Part shown: piece after piece, positions 33,901 to 42,193 of the stretch
How positions within the stretch are numbered: position 1 is the first letter of the stretch
How the letters are laid out: each line of letters starts with the position of its first letter
Source: Streptomyces hygroscopicus subsp. hygroscopicus
GTDB lineage: Bacteria; Actinomycetota; Actinomycetes; Streptomycetales; Streptomycetaceae
DNA length: 64,000 nt
Assembly (NCBI RefSeq): GCF_030269125.1
Contig: NZ_BSSM01000011.1
Span: 186,001 to 250,000 of the forward strand
Direction of reading: 5' to 3'
Position numbers and translations under genes: made by a program
The notes under the pieces: generated by a model
The model's database searches: none
The model's input: only the letters and a program-made list of their open reading frames with translations
What the model was told of the DNA's origin: nothing

Positions 33901-35112
33901 TCAGGCGGTGACCGCGTGCGCCGGCAGCGACCGCTCGGCACACAGGAGGATCGCCGCGCCGGTCAGGACCATCAGCGCGAGAACGGTCCACAGGTGCCAC
34001 TGGCCCGCGTCGAGCAGGAATCCCAGCAGCATGGGCGCGATGGTGCGGCAGACCGACCAGGACAGCTGGTAGACCGACAGGTACCGTCCCCGCAGGTGAT
34101 CGGGCGCGGCCTGGACGGACAGGCTCTGCGAGGGCGGGGAGTGGACGAGTTCCCCGGCGGTGTAGAGCACCGCCACCGCGAGGACGGCGACGAGGGCGTG
34201 CGGGCCGCTGACGAGGCCGGGGAGGACGGCGAAGGCGGCGAAGGAGAGCGCGAAGACGACGGCGCCGAGCGCGGCCGCACGCGTGCGTCTGCCGCGCAGG
34301 GTCAGACGGGCGGCGGGGACGCCGAGCGCGGCGACCAGGGCGGTGTTGACCGCGAAGACGGCCCCGGCCAGGGCGTCGGGCATGGCGACATCGCGGGTGA
34401 GGAAGACGGGCAGGGCCATGGCCTGGGTGGTGTAGCCGAAGGCGATCAGGAAATTGGCCGCCGTGATCAGCAGGTAGGGCCGGTCGGCGAGCACCTGCCG
34501 GTACCCCTCGCCCTTCTCCGGCGGCTCGACGCGGCCGCGGACGTTCGGGATCCGGACCACCAGCACCGCGGCGACGGCGAAGAGCGACGCCAGAACCTCG
34601 GCGGCCGCGACGAAGCCGGCGGCGCCGTCCAGGGCGAGCATGCCGGCCGCCACCAGGCTGCCGCACCCCATGCCGGCGTTGCGCAGGCTGCGGTCCCACG
34701 CCAGAAGCCGGTCACGCTCGGCGCCGCGGGCGAGGTCGCCGATGAGCGCCTGCTGGCTCGGCGAGGAAGCCCACATCCCCACCGCGACCGCCAGGGCGAT
34801 CGCCAGGAAGGCGGGGTAGGAGCCGGCGAACGGGTAGGCGGCGAAGCCGAGCGCGCGTAACGCGAGCACGCCGATGAGCACCCGCCGGCCGCCGAACCGG
34901 TCGACGGCGATGCCCACGACGGGCATGAACGCCAGCGCGCAGAGCCCGGCGATCGTCAGGCCCGCGCCGATCGATGTCAGCGACAGGCCGGTGAGCGAGT
35001 GCACGAACAGCATCGTCAGCGGCACGTATATGCCGTCGCCGATCGAGCCGACCAGGCTCGCGGTGATGAGGCGGCGGGTGGGGACGCCGGGCTCAGCGGA
35101 GGTCGAGCGCAC
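33901..35112 (-). CDS. MFS transporter containing a TTA codon
   Basis: 403 aa with about 12 helices, drug-exporter-like (DGIYVPLTMLFVHSL, DRFGGRRVLIG, DHLRGRYLSVYQ). Leu85 is encoded by TTA (bases 34858-34860 on the opposite strand), the rare codon read only by bldA tRNA in Streptomyces. That links the pump to development or late growth. The GTG at 35112 lies inside the end of the DsbA-like gene (20-base overlap). MarR operators upstream probably control both. Confidence 0.87.
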   Translation of the reverse strand: MRSTSAEPGVPTRRLITASLVGSIGDGIYVPLTMLFVHSLTGLSLTSIGAGLTIAGLCALAFMPVVGIAVDRFGGRRVLIGVLALRALGFAAYPFAGSYPAFLAIALAVAVGMWASSPSQQALIGDLARGAERDRLLAWDRSLRNAGMGCGSLVAAGMLALDGAAGFVAAAEVLASLFAVAAVLVVRIPNVRGRVEPPEKGEGYRQVLADRPYLLITAANFLIAFGYTTQAMALPVFLTRDVAMPDALAGAVFAVNTALVAALGVPAARLTLRGRRTRAAALGAVVFALSFAAFAVLPGLVSGPHALVAVLAVAVLYTAGELVHSPPSQSLSVQAAPDHLRGRYLSVYQLSWSVCRTIAPMLLGFLLDAGQWHLWTVLALMVLTGAAILLCAERSLPAHAVTA

Positions 35113-35716
35113 CCCGGCCCCGCTTCAGCTCGGCGAACGCCCCGGTCCCGGCCAGGATCCGGGTGGCCTGGAACAGCCGGACCGCCTCCTCGCCCCTCGG
35201 TACGGAGGTGAGGACGGGGCCGAAGAAACCGGCGCCGTCCACGGTGACGACGGGCGTCCCGGCCTCCTCGCCGACCGCCTCCTGCCCGGCCTGGTGGCTG
35301 GCGCGCAGTGCCGCGTCGAACTCGTCGGTGTGAGCGGCCTTCGCCAGGGACGCGGGCAGCCCCGCCTCGTCGAGGGACTCGGTGATGACCGCGTCGTGGT
35401 CCTTGTTCCCCTCCACGTGTACGCGTCTGCCGAGCGCGGTGTAGAGGTCGCGCAGGACCGCGTTGCCGTGGAGGGCTTCGGCGGCCGCGCACACCCGGGC
35501 CGGCCCCCAGGCCCGGTCGTTGAACTCGCGGTACCAGGGCTCGAGTTCGCGGTGCTCGTTGAGCACCGACAGGCTCATGATCCGGAAGCGCAGGTCGATC
35601 GGCTGGAGCCGTTCGACCTCGAGCAGCCACCGGGAGGTGGCCCAGACGAAGGGGCAGGAGGGGTCGAAGTAGCAGACGACCGACGCGGTGGCTCGCGGAG
35701 CGAGGTTATCTTCCAT
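35093..35716 (-). CDS. DsbA-family thioredoxin-fold protein (Rv2466c-like, mycothiol-linked)
   Basis: 207 aa. The active site reads FDPSCPFVW with C21 and no second cysteine (CPFV). The Trp-rich context TSRWLLEVE resembles the mycothiol-dependent nitroreductase family typified by Mycobacterium Rv2466c. The helical insert is normal for DsbA folds, and TPVVTVDG contains the cis-proline. The ATG at 35716 is the first workable start; it lies in the centre of the palindrome that is also the presumed MarR site. Co-transcribed with the MFS pump. Confidence 0.84.
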   Translation of the reverse strand: MEDNLAPRATASVVCYFDPSCPFVWATSRWLLEVERLQPIDLRFRIMSLSVLNEHRELEPWYREFNDRAWGPARVCAAAEALHGNAVLRDLYTALGRRVHVEGNKDHDAVITESLDEAGLPASLAKAAHTDEFDAALRASHQAGQEAVGEEAGTPVVTVDGAGFFGPVLTSVPRGEEAVRLFQATRILAGTGAFAELKRGRGALDLR

Positions 35717-35745
35717 GGAAGATAGATTATCATCCGTGGAAGATA
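35707..35745. promoter_or_regulatory. Two MarR-type operator boxes 21 bp apart
   Basis: TATCTTCCATGGAAGATA at 35707-35724 is a perfect 18-bp palindrome. TATCATCCGTGGAAGATA at 35728-35745 is a close copy with two symmetry breaks. The centres are 21 bases apart, two helical turns, so both boxes face the same side of DNA. TAGATT between them can be a -10. They lie between the divergent MarR and DsbA genes. Confidence 0.85.
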
Positions 35746-35747
35746 CA

Positions 35748-36257
35748 ATGGAAGCCATGCAGCCCGATCCCATCGCCGCCATCGTCGAACAGTGGAAACG
35801 CGAGAGGCCCGACCTCGATGCGACACCGATGCTCGTCATCGGCCGGCTCTTCCGGCTGACCAGCGCGCTGGACCAGCGGCTGCGCCCGCCTTTCGGCGCC
35901 GCGGACCTGGGGAGCGGCGACTTCGACGTGCTCGCGGCGCTTCGGCGTTCGGGGGCGCCCTACGCCCTGTCCGCAGGCGAGTTGAGCCGTACCGTCCTGG
36001 TCACCACCGGCGCGATCACCAAGCGGGTCGACCGGCTCGAAGCCCGTGGCCTGGTCGGCAGGTCGGTGGCCCAGGGCGATTCGCGCGGACGTCTCATCAC
36101 CCTCACCGCCGAGGGCGTCGAACTGACCGACGACCTCATCGCCGTCCACCTGGACAACCAGCGACGGCTCCTCGCCGGGCTCACCGAGGACGAGCGGACT
36201 CAGCTCGCCGACCTGCTGGGACGACTCGCCCTCACGCTCGCCTCGGGCGACGACTGA
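35748..36257 (+). CDS. MarR family transcriptional regulator
   Basis: 169 aa. The winged helix-turn-helix has LSAGELSRTVLVTTGAITKR with the wing GRSVAQGDSRGRLITLTAEG. I chose the ATG at 35748 because GGAAGA precedes it; the ATG at 35715 would overlap the operator and would insert a TTA codon, and the ATG at 35757 is a third choice. It is divergent from the DsbA-MFS pair and almost certainly their repressor. The 3' end overlaps the opposing XRE gene by 58 bases. Confidence 0.9.
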   Translation: MEAMQPDPIAAIVEQWKRERPDLDATPMLVIGRLFRLTSALDQRLRPPFGAADLGSGDFDVLAALRRSGAPYALSAGELSRTVLVTTGAITKRVDRLEARGLVGRSVAQGDSRGRLITLTAEGVELTDDLIAVHLDNQRRLLAGLTEDERTQLADLLGRLALTLASGDD

Positions 36258-37138
36258 ACCCCCGGGAGCGCTCCGGCGGGCCTCGTGCCGGCCGACGGCA
36301 CGAGGAGCCGCAGGCCCGCCTCCGAACTCGTGCCGACCCGGGCCGAGTAGGCGATCATCCGCTGGTCGGCGACCCCGGGCACCAGCAGGCTCTGGAAGGA
36401 GAGTTCCAGCGAGCCGACGAGGGGGTGGTCGAACTCCTTGGTGCCTGCGACGCAGGTGCGCACCGGGTGGCGGGCCCAGCGCTCCGCGAACTCCTCGCTG
36501 TTCATGGTGAGTTCGCCGATCAGCTCGGCGAGCCGCTTGTCGTGGGGGTGCCGGCCGGCGACCAGCCGCAGTGAGGCGACGGCGAGTTGGGCCTCGTCCT
36601 GCCAGTGCGGGTAGAGGGCGCGGGTGCGCTCGTCCAGGAAGAGCATCCGGGTCAGGTTCGGGCGGCGTGCGGGGTCTTCGGGCGCGTCGAACTCCAGATG
36701 CGCGGCCAGGAGGAGATGGCCCATCGTGTTCCAGGCGAGGATGTCGTTGCGCCGGTCCAGGACCAGGGCCGGGGTCTCCGTGAAGGTGTCGATGAGCTGC
36801 CGGATGCCGGGCTCGGCGCAGGCGGTGCGCGGGGCCGGGGCGCGCCGGGGGCCGGTCCGGCCGGGCCGGGCGAGATCCATCAGGTGGCTGTGCTCGTCGG
36901 GGGTCAGGCGCAGCGTGCGGGCGATCGCGTCGAGGACCGAGTCGGAGACCTGCCGGGTACGGCCCTGCTCCAGCCGGGTGTAGTGGGTGACGCTGAGCCC
37001 GGCCGCCAGCGCCAGTTCCTCGCGGCGCAGCCCTGGCACCCGGCGCCGTTCCGCGAGCCGGGGGAGTCCGATCTCCTCGGGGGTGAGGGCGGCGCGGCGG
37101 CTGCGCAAGAAGTCGCTGAGTTCGGAGGAGTCAGGCAT
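36200..37138 (-). CDS. XRE-family regulator with MmyB-like ligand domain
   Basis: 312 aa. The helix-turn-helix is at about residues 14-70 (PGLRREELALAAGLSVTHYT, RLEQGRTRQVSDSVLDAIAR). The rest is the MmyB-type PAS-like domain that binds a fatty-acid-like ligand in homologues (LVLDRRNDILAWNTMGHLL). The ATG at 37138 is preferred over an upstream TTG. It is divergent from a 14-helix MFS gene and likely controls it. Its last 58 bases overlap the convergent MarR gene. Confidence 0.9.
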   Translation of the reverse strand: MPDSSELSDFLRSRRAALTPEEIGLPRLAERRRVPGLRREELALAAGLSVTHYTRLEQGRTRQVSDSVLDAIARTLRLTPDEHSHLMDLARPGRTGPRRAPAPRTACAEPGIRQLIDTFTETPALVLDRRNDILAWNTMGHLLLAAHLEFDAPEDPARRPNLTRMLFLDERTRALYPHWQDEAQLAVASLRLVAGRHPHDKRLAELIGELTMNSEEFAERWARHPVRTCVAGTKEFDHPLVGSLELSFQSLLVPGVADQRMIAYSARVGTSSEAGLRLLVPSAGTRPAGALPGVQSSPEASVRASRPSRSAS

Positions 37139-37213
37139 GCGGGGCCCTTCCGGTGCGTCCGGTGACGTGTGCCCCTCGTCCAACGGCGGGGGCGGCGGGG
37201 CCGTTCCCGCGTC

Positions 37214-37236
37214 GGGTGGTCATGCCGTGACCACCC
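37214..37236. promoter_or_regulatory. Inverted repeat in the XRE/MFS divergent promoter
   Basis: GGGTGGTCA and TGACCACCC flank TGCCG, a perfect 9-bp inverted repeat 76 bases before the regulator start and 107 before the MFS start. It is a candidate operator for the MmyB-like regulator. Confidence 0.6.
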
Positions 37237-37342
37237 ACCGCGGGACCAGTCATCTTCGGGGTCTGGGTAGGCGCCGTACCCGGTCGCAGGATTCCTTCGG
37301 TCGACGCCGTCGTGGCGGTCGAAGCTTCTCGGAGGGAATCCC

Positions 37343-38776
37343 ATGTCTGTTGTCGATGGTGTGGTGGAGGGGGCGGTCTCGGCCGGTCCCGGACCGGGGC
37401 GGCTGACGTCGCGGACGCGGCTGACGCTGGTGGTGCTGCTGGTGGCGCAGTTCATGCTGGCGGTCGACTTCTCGATCCTGAACGTGGCCTTGCCGGTGAT
37501 CGGGCGGGGGCTCGGGTTCTCGCTGGCCGACCTGCAGTGGATCGCGACCGCGTTCGCGCTGTGCGCGGCCGGGTTCACCCTGCTGTTCGGGCGGGTCGCG
37601 GACCTGTTCGGGCGGCGCCGGCTGTTCCTGGGAGGGCTGGCCGTGCTGGGCCTGGCCTCGCTCGCCGGGGGCCTCGCGACCGGCCCTGAGATGCTCATCG
37701 TGGCCCGCGTCCTCCAGGGCCTGGCCACCGCGGCGGTCACCCCGGCCGGGTTGTCCCTGCTGACCACGTCCTTCCCCGAGGGCCCGCTGCGGCAGAAGGC
37801 GCTGGGGCTCAACGGCGCGCTGATGTCGGCCGGTTTCACCACCGGCGCCGTCCTCGGCGGGATCCTGACCGACCTGCTGTCCTGGCGGTGGTCGTTCTTC
37901 CTCAACGTGCCCGTCGCCGCGGCCGTCCTGCTGATCGCCCCGATGGTCCTGGCCGAGTCCCGCCCCTCGGACCGTCCCCGGCTGGACGTGCCCGGCGCGC
38001 TGACGGTCACCCTCGGCCTGCTCGCCGTCGTCCTCGGCTTCACGCGCGCCGGCGAGCACGGCTGGGGCGAGCCTGTCGCCCTGCTCGTCCTGGCCGTCGG
38101 CGCCCTGCTCCTGATCGCGTTCTACCTGATCGAACGCAAGGCCCCGGCCCCGCTGGTCCCCGTCGGGGTCCTGCACCGGCGCACCGTCGCGTGGGGCAAC
38201 ATCGCCGGCGTCCTCGCCTTCGTCACCGAGACGTCCCTGGTCTTCCTGCTGACCCTCTACCTCCAGCGGGTGCTCGGCTTCTCCCCGCTGGCCGCGGGCC
38301 TGTCCTTCGGCGTCCTGGGCCTCGGCACCGTCCTGGGCGGCACCCTCGCTCCCCGTGTCGTCGCCCGCACCGGCACCCGCGCCACCCTGATCACCGGCGC
38401 CCTCGTCCAGACCGTCGCCACCGCGGCCCTGCTCGCCCTGGGCACGACCGCCGGGAGCCTCGCCCTGCTGCTGCCCGCCACCTTCGTCGGCGGCATCGGC
38501 AACATGCTCCTCATCGTCGCCTTCATGATCACCGCCACCAGCGGACTCCCCGACCACGAACAGGGCCTGGCCACGGGGCTCGCCACCATGAGCCAGCAGA
38601 TCGGCATCACGATGGGCACCCCGGTGATGAGCGCGATCGCGACGGGCGCCATGGCGACGACGACGGTCACGGGCGTCCTGCACGGCATCCGCGTCGCCGT
38701 GGCCGCCGACACCGCCCTGGTCCTGGTGACGGCGCTCGTCGGGGCCCTGTTCCTCCGCGCCCCCGCCCAGGAGTGA
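37343..38776 (+). CDS. MFS drug exporter, DHA2 (14-helix) type
   Basis: 477 aa with 14 predicted helices. Family motifs: DFSILNVALPVIGR (motif D1), GRVADLFGRRRLFLGG (motif A), and motif C-like GLNGALMSAGFTTGAVLGG. ATG at 37343 with GGAGGGAA upstream. Antiporters of this class pump hydrophobic drugs using protons. It is divergent from the XRE/MmyB regulator, an arrangement often seen for ligand-induced exporters. Confidence 0.92.
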   Translation: MSVVDGVVEGAVSAGPGPGRLTSRTRLTLVVLLVAQFMLAVDFSILNVALPVIGRGLGFSLADLQWIATAFALCAAGFTLLFGRVADLFGRRRLFLGGLAVLGLASLAGGLATGPEMLIVARVLQGLATAAVTPAGLSLLTTSFPEGPLRQKALGLNGALMSAGFTTGAVLGGILTDLLSWRWSFFLNVPVAAAVLLIAPMVLAESRPSDRPRLDVPGALTVTLGLLAVVLGFTRAGEHGWGEPVALLVLAVGALLLIAFYLIERKAPAPLVPVGVLHRRTVAWGNIAGVLAFVTETSLVFLLTLYLQRVLGFSPLAAGLSFGVLGLGTVLGGTLAPRVVARTGTRATLITGALVQTVATAALLALGTTAGSLALLLPATFVGGIGNMLLIVAFMITATSGLPDHEQGLATGLATMSQQIGITMGTPVMSAIATGAMATTTVTGVLHGIRVAVAADTALVLVTALVGALFLRAPAQE

Positions 38777-38796
38777 GCCGCCCGCCGGAAGGCACC

Positions 38797-38826
38797 GCCC
38801 GCCGCCGGAGCGGGACCGCGGCGGGC
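38797..38826 (+). terminator. Terminator after the MFS exporter gene
   Basis: GCCCGCCG and CGGCGGGC form an 8-bp stem with a 14-nt loop, flanked by weaker AAGG/CCTT pairing. It lies 21 bases past the stop, before the convergent sugar transporter operon. The next 230 bases hold nothing else I can identify. Confidence 0.6.
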
Positions 38827-39054
38827 CTTCGGCAGCGACGGCCCCGGGAGCCGGGCACGGTGGGCGCGCCGGCTCCCGCGCCGCTGGTACGGCGCTCACC
38901 CGCCGGCCGGATGCTCGTCGGCACCGTGCTGCCGGACGAGACCCGTCCGGACGGCGACGGCGGTCGTGGGCACGAGAGCGCGCTCACCGGCGCGTCGGTC
39001 GACGTCCGTGCGACGACCTGGAGGCGGTGTCGTGGCCGAGGGAGCTGTGGGCGC

Positions 39055-39930
39055 TCACTTGAGGCCGCTGAGCATGACGCCCCGGAGGTAGTGCTTCTGG
39101 AGCAGGAGGAAGAGGACGAGGACCGGGAGGATGCTCAGGACCAGCGCGGCCATGACGACCGGCATGGTGCGGGTCGGGTCGACGTAGTCCTGGAGGAGCT
39201 GGATGCCCACCGGGAGCGTCATGACGTCCGGGTCGGCGGTGGAGACCAGCAGGGCCCAGATGTACTCGTTCCAGGCGTCCACGAAGGTCAGCAGGGCGAG
39301 GGTGACCAGGACCGGTTTGGTCTGCGGCAGGACGACGCGCCACCAGAGGGTGAACTCGCCCGCGCCGTCGAGGCGGGCCGCCTCCAGGATCTCGTCCGGG
39401 ACGGCGATCACGAACTGGCGCACCAGGAAGATCCCGAAACCGTTGACGAGGAAGGGCATCGTGAGCGCCACGATGCTGACGGTCAGCCCCGCGCCCCCGC
39501 GCCCGAGCACGTCGTTGCCGCCCGCCAGGGGCCAGTGCACCAGGATCAGGAAGTGCGGGATGAAGAAGAGGAACGGCGGGAACATCATCGTCGCGAGCAC
39601 CAGCCGGAAGACGAGGTCCCGGCCCCGGAAGCGGAGTTTGGCGAGCGCGTAACCGGCCAGGGACGACGTCAGCAGCACCGAGCCGGTGATCAGCGCCGTC
39701 GCCGCCACACTGTTGCGGAACAGCAGCGGCAGATCCAACTGGTCGAGTGCCGCCCGGTAGTTGGAGAAGTCGAACGCCTGCGGCAGAAAGCGGTACGGCA
39801 GTCTCCCGGACTCACCCGGCCCCTTGAAGGACGTCATCACCATGTCGAGGAACGGCACCACCATGAGCACCGCGCCGGACACGACCAGGAGGTACGACAC
39901 CCACGGGAACCGGTGACGGCGACGGATCAC
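39055..39930 (-). CDS. Sugar ABC transporter permease (MalG-like)
   Basis: 291 aa with six helices and the EAA loop EILEAARLDGAGEFTLWWRV. The GTG at 39930 overlaps the previous permease by four bases. It ends the five-gene NamZ operon. No ATPase gene follows, so energy must come from a shared sugar ATPase such as MsiK, which serves many Streptomyces sugar importers. Confidence 0.93.
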   Translation of the reverse strand: MIRRRHRFPWVSYLLVVSGAVLMVVPFLDMVMTSFKGPGESGRLPYRFLPQAFDFSNYRAALDQLDLPLLFRNSVAATALITGSVLLTSSLAGYALAKLRFRGRDLVFRLVLATMMFPPFLFFIPHFLILVHWPLAGGNDVLGRGGAGLTVSIVALTMPFLVNGFGIFLVRQFVIAVPDEILEAARLDGAGEFTLWWRVVLPQTKPVLVTLALLTFVDAWNEYIWALLVSTADPDVMTLPVGIQLLQDYVDPTRTMPVVMAALVLSILPVLVLFLLLQKHYLRGVMLSGLK

Positions 39931-40883
39931 GCGTCCTCCCCCTTGCGCCGGAACACCCACAACTGCACCAGCGTGATCACCAGCACCACCACGAACAGCA
40001 CGAACGCCGCCGCACTCGCCGTCCCCCAGTCGCCGTACGAGAACGCCTGCCGGTACATCTCCAGCGCCGCCACCGCGGTCGCGTCGCCGGGACCGCCCTT
40101 GGTCATCACCGTGATCAGCGCGAACGACTGGAGGCCGGTGAGGAACTGGGTGACGCACACGAACAGCAGCGACGGCCGCAGCAACGGCAGCGTGATCCTG
40201 AGGAACACCGTGACCGGCCCGGCGCCGTCCAGCGCGGCCGCCTCGTGGTAGGACCGCGGGATCGACTTCAGTCCCGCCGTGAGGACGAGGACCGCCGATC
40301 CGACCGACGCCCACGCCTGGACGACCACCACCGCGGGCAGGGCCGTGTGCGGGTCCTGGAGGAAGGCGACCGAGCCGAGCCCGAGGGCGTTGAGGACTCC
40401 GTCGACCAGGCCGCCCGGCTCGTACATGTACTTCCAGACGTTGCCGACGGCGACCACGGTCGTGACCATCGGCAGGAAGTACAGCGTCCGCCACAGCCCC
40501 TGGAACCGCAGCCGGTCGATGCACGTGGCGACGAGCACCGAGCCCGCGAGCGCGATGACCACCGTCCCCAGGGCGAACAGCACGGTGTTGGTGAGGACCG
40601 GCGTGAGGAACGTCGAACCCGCCGCGAACAACGCGGTGAAGTTGTCCGTGCCGACCGGACGGATGTCCCCGAGGTCGAACCCGGTCCAGCGCGACACCGA
40701 CAGCAGCAGGGCGAAGCCGAGCGGCAGGACCAGGAAGACCGCGAAGAACAGCAGGGCCGGGGCCAGGAAGAGGTAGCCGACGACCGTCTGGCGGCGCCGG
40801 GCGCGGGCGGCGAGGACGGGCCCCGAAGGCCGCAGGCGGGACGCCGGACGTTCGGCGCGCTCCGGCGCCAACGTGTTCACCAT
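39927..40883 (-). CDS. Sugar ABC transporter permease (MalF-like)
   Basis: 318 aa with six helices and the EAA loop SYHEAAALDGAGPVTVFLRI. The ATG reads MVNTLAPERAERPASR. It overlaps the binding-protein gene by seven bases and the second permease by four, so the three are translated together. Its partner is the MalG-like permease. Confidence 0.93.
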   Translation of the reverse strand: MVNTLAPERAERPASRLRPSGPVLAARARRRQTVVGYLFLAPALLFFAVFLVLPLGFALLLSVSRWTGFDLGDIRPVGTDNFTALFAAGSTFLTPVLTNTVLFALGTVVIALAGSVLVATCIDRLRFQGLWRTLYFLPMVTTVVAVGNVWKYMYEPGGLVDGVLNALGLGSVAFLQDPHTALPAVVVVQAWASVGSAVLVLTAGLKSIPRSYHEAAALDGAGPVTVFLRITLPLLRPSLLFVCVTQFLTGLQSFALITVMTKGGPGDATAVAALEMYRQAFSYGDWGTASAAAFVLFVVVLVITLVQLWVFRRKGEDA

Positions 40884-42193
40884 GGGCGCGCCACCTCCTG
40901 GTCGACCTGCCGGCGCGTGGTGCGCAGCGCCTCCCCGACCGACTGCTGACCGGTCCACAGTGCCTCGATGTTGGCGCGCAGCAGCGTCTTCGCCCGTTGC
41001 GCGCCCGGCACGTTCGGCTCCGGCACCGCGTACGCCAGCGCGTCCAGGAACGGCCGCAGATTCGGATCGCCGCCCCTGCCGAGCAGCGCCCGCATGTCGT
41101 CCGCCCGACCGGTGAGCGAGCCGACGGACACCTGGAGCGCGCTCATCCGGGTCACGCCTCTCGCACCCGTCCTCTCCGCGTTGAGCCAGCGCAGGAACTC
41201 CCAGGCCTCGCGCGGGTGTTCGCTGGCCGTGTTGACCCCCAGCAGGAAGCCGGTGGAGAGCGTGGCGGGCCGGTCGCCCGCCCGGGGCACGGGCACGGGC
41301 ACGACGCCGACCTCCCGGTAGTCCGCGCCCATCAGCGGTTTCAGACTCCCGGTCCACCAGCCGGCGCTGATCACCATGGCCACCCGCCCGGAGGGGAACG
41401 CCTGGTAGACGTTGACCCCGGGCGCGCTCGCCCCGCCGGTGACCAGGCGGTGCTCCAGTTCGAACACCGATCGTCCGGCCGGCGAGTCGATCGCGGTGCC
41501 CCTGCCGTCCGGGGAGACGAAGGTACCCCCGGCCGCGTTCAGCAGGGCGAGCGTCTGGCCGACGGTGGTGGAGTCGTCGTACACCGACAGGCCGAACCCC
41601 TGGACCAGCGTGTTGCCGTACCGGTCCCGGCGGGTGGTGCGGTGCGCGGCGGCCTCCAACTCCGGCCAGGTGCGCGGGGGTCCGCCGACACCGGCGGCGC
41701 GCAGCAGCCGCGCGTTGTAGTAGAGGGCGTACGTCTGCGCCTCGGTGGGGTAGCCGTAGACGCGGTTTTCGACCGACGCGGCGCCGACCGCGGCCGCGCT
41801 GTAGCCGCGCCTGATCTCCTCGGCGTGCTCGGGCGGCGCGGGGCGCAGGACACCGGCGCGCACGAGCTGGCCGGTCCACAGGCAGTACGGCTGGATGATG
41901 TCGGCGCCCTGGCCCGCGGCCTGCCGGACCATGAAGGTGGTCAGCAGATCGGTGAACTCCACCGCCACGTTGCGCACCTTGACCCGGTCGTGCGTGGCGT
42001 TCCACTCGTCCACCGGGTCCTGGAGGGCCTTCTTCAGCGCCCCGCTGGAGTAATGGGAAAGCAGGGTGAGGACGATCGGGTCCCCGGGGCGCCCGGTGCC
42101 CCGGTGCGGCGCGGCGCATCCGGCGGTGAGCAGGGTGGAGGGGAGCGCGAGCGCGAAGTGCCGCCGGTTCAGGCCGCGCGCGGGCCGGGTCAC
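40877..42193 (-). CDS. Extracellular sugar-binding lipoprotein (Tat-type signal)
   Basis: 438 aa, family 1 solute-binding protein. The N-terminus has a twin-arginine (R10-R11) and a lipobox ending at C26 (LLTAGC), so it is probably exported folded by Tat and lipid-anchored. The mature part has ADIIQPYCLWTGQLVRAGVL, YGYPTEAQTYALYYN and AMVISAGWWTGSLKPL, which contain many aromatic residues suitable for stacking on sugar rings. The GTG at 42193 overlaps the GNAT stop by four bases. Context with NamZ suggests a muramyl sugar ligand. Confidence 0.92.
   Translation of the reverse strand: MTRPARGLNRRHFALALPSTLLTAGCAAPHRGTGRPGDPIVLTLLSHYSSGALKKALQDPVDEWNATHDRVKVRNVAVEFTDLLTTFMVRQAAGQGADIIQPYCLWTGQLVRAGVLRPAPPEHAEEIRRGYSAAAVGAASVENRVYGYPTEAQTYALYYNARLLRAAGVGGPPRTWPELEAAAHRTTRRDRYGNTLVQGFGLSVYDDSTTVGQTLALLNAAGGTFVSPDGRGTAIDSPAGRSVFELEHRLVTGGASAPGVNVYQAFPSGRVAMVISAGWWTGSLKPLMGADYREVGVVPVPVPRAGDRPATLSTGFLLGVNTASEHPREAWEFLRWLNAERTGARGVTRMSALQVSVGSLTGRADDMRALLGRGGDPNLRPFLDALAYAVPEPNVPGAQRAKTLLRANIEALWTGQQSVGEALRTTRRQVDQEVARPW

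Noticed and set aside
35688..35747. A longer MarR start at 35715 or upstream
   Set aside because: It would place the start inside the perfect operator palindrome and insert a TTA codon, and the ATG at 35748 has a better ribosome-binding site. I cannot fully exclude it.
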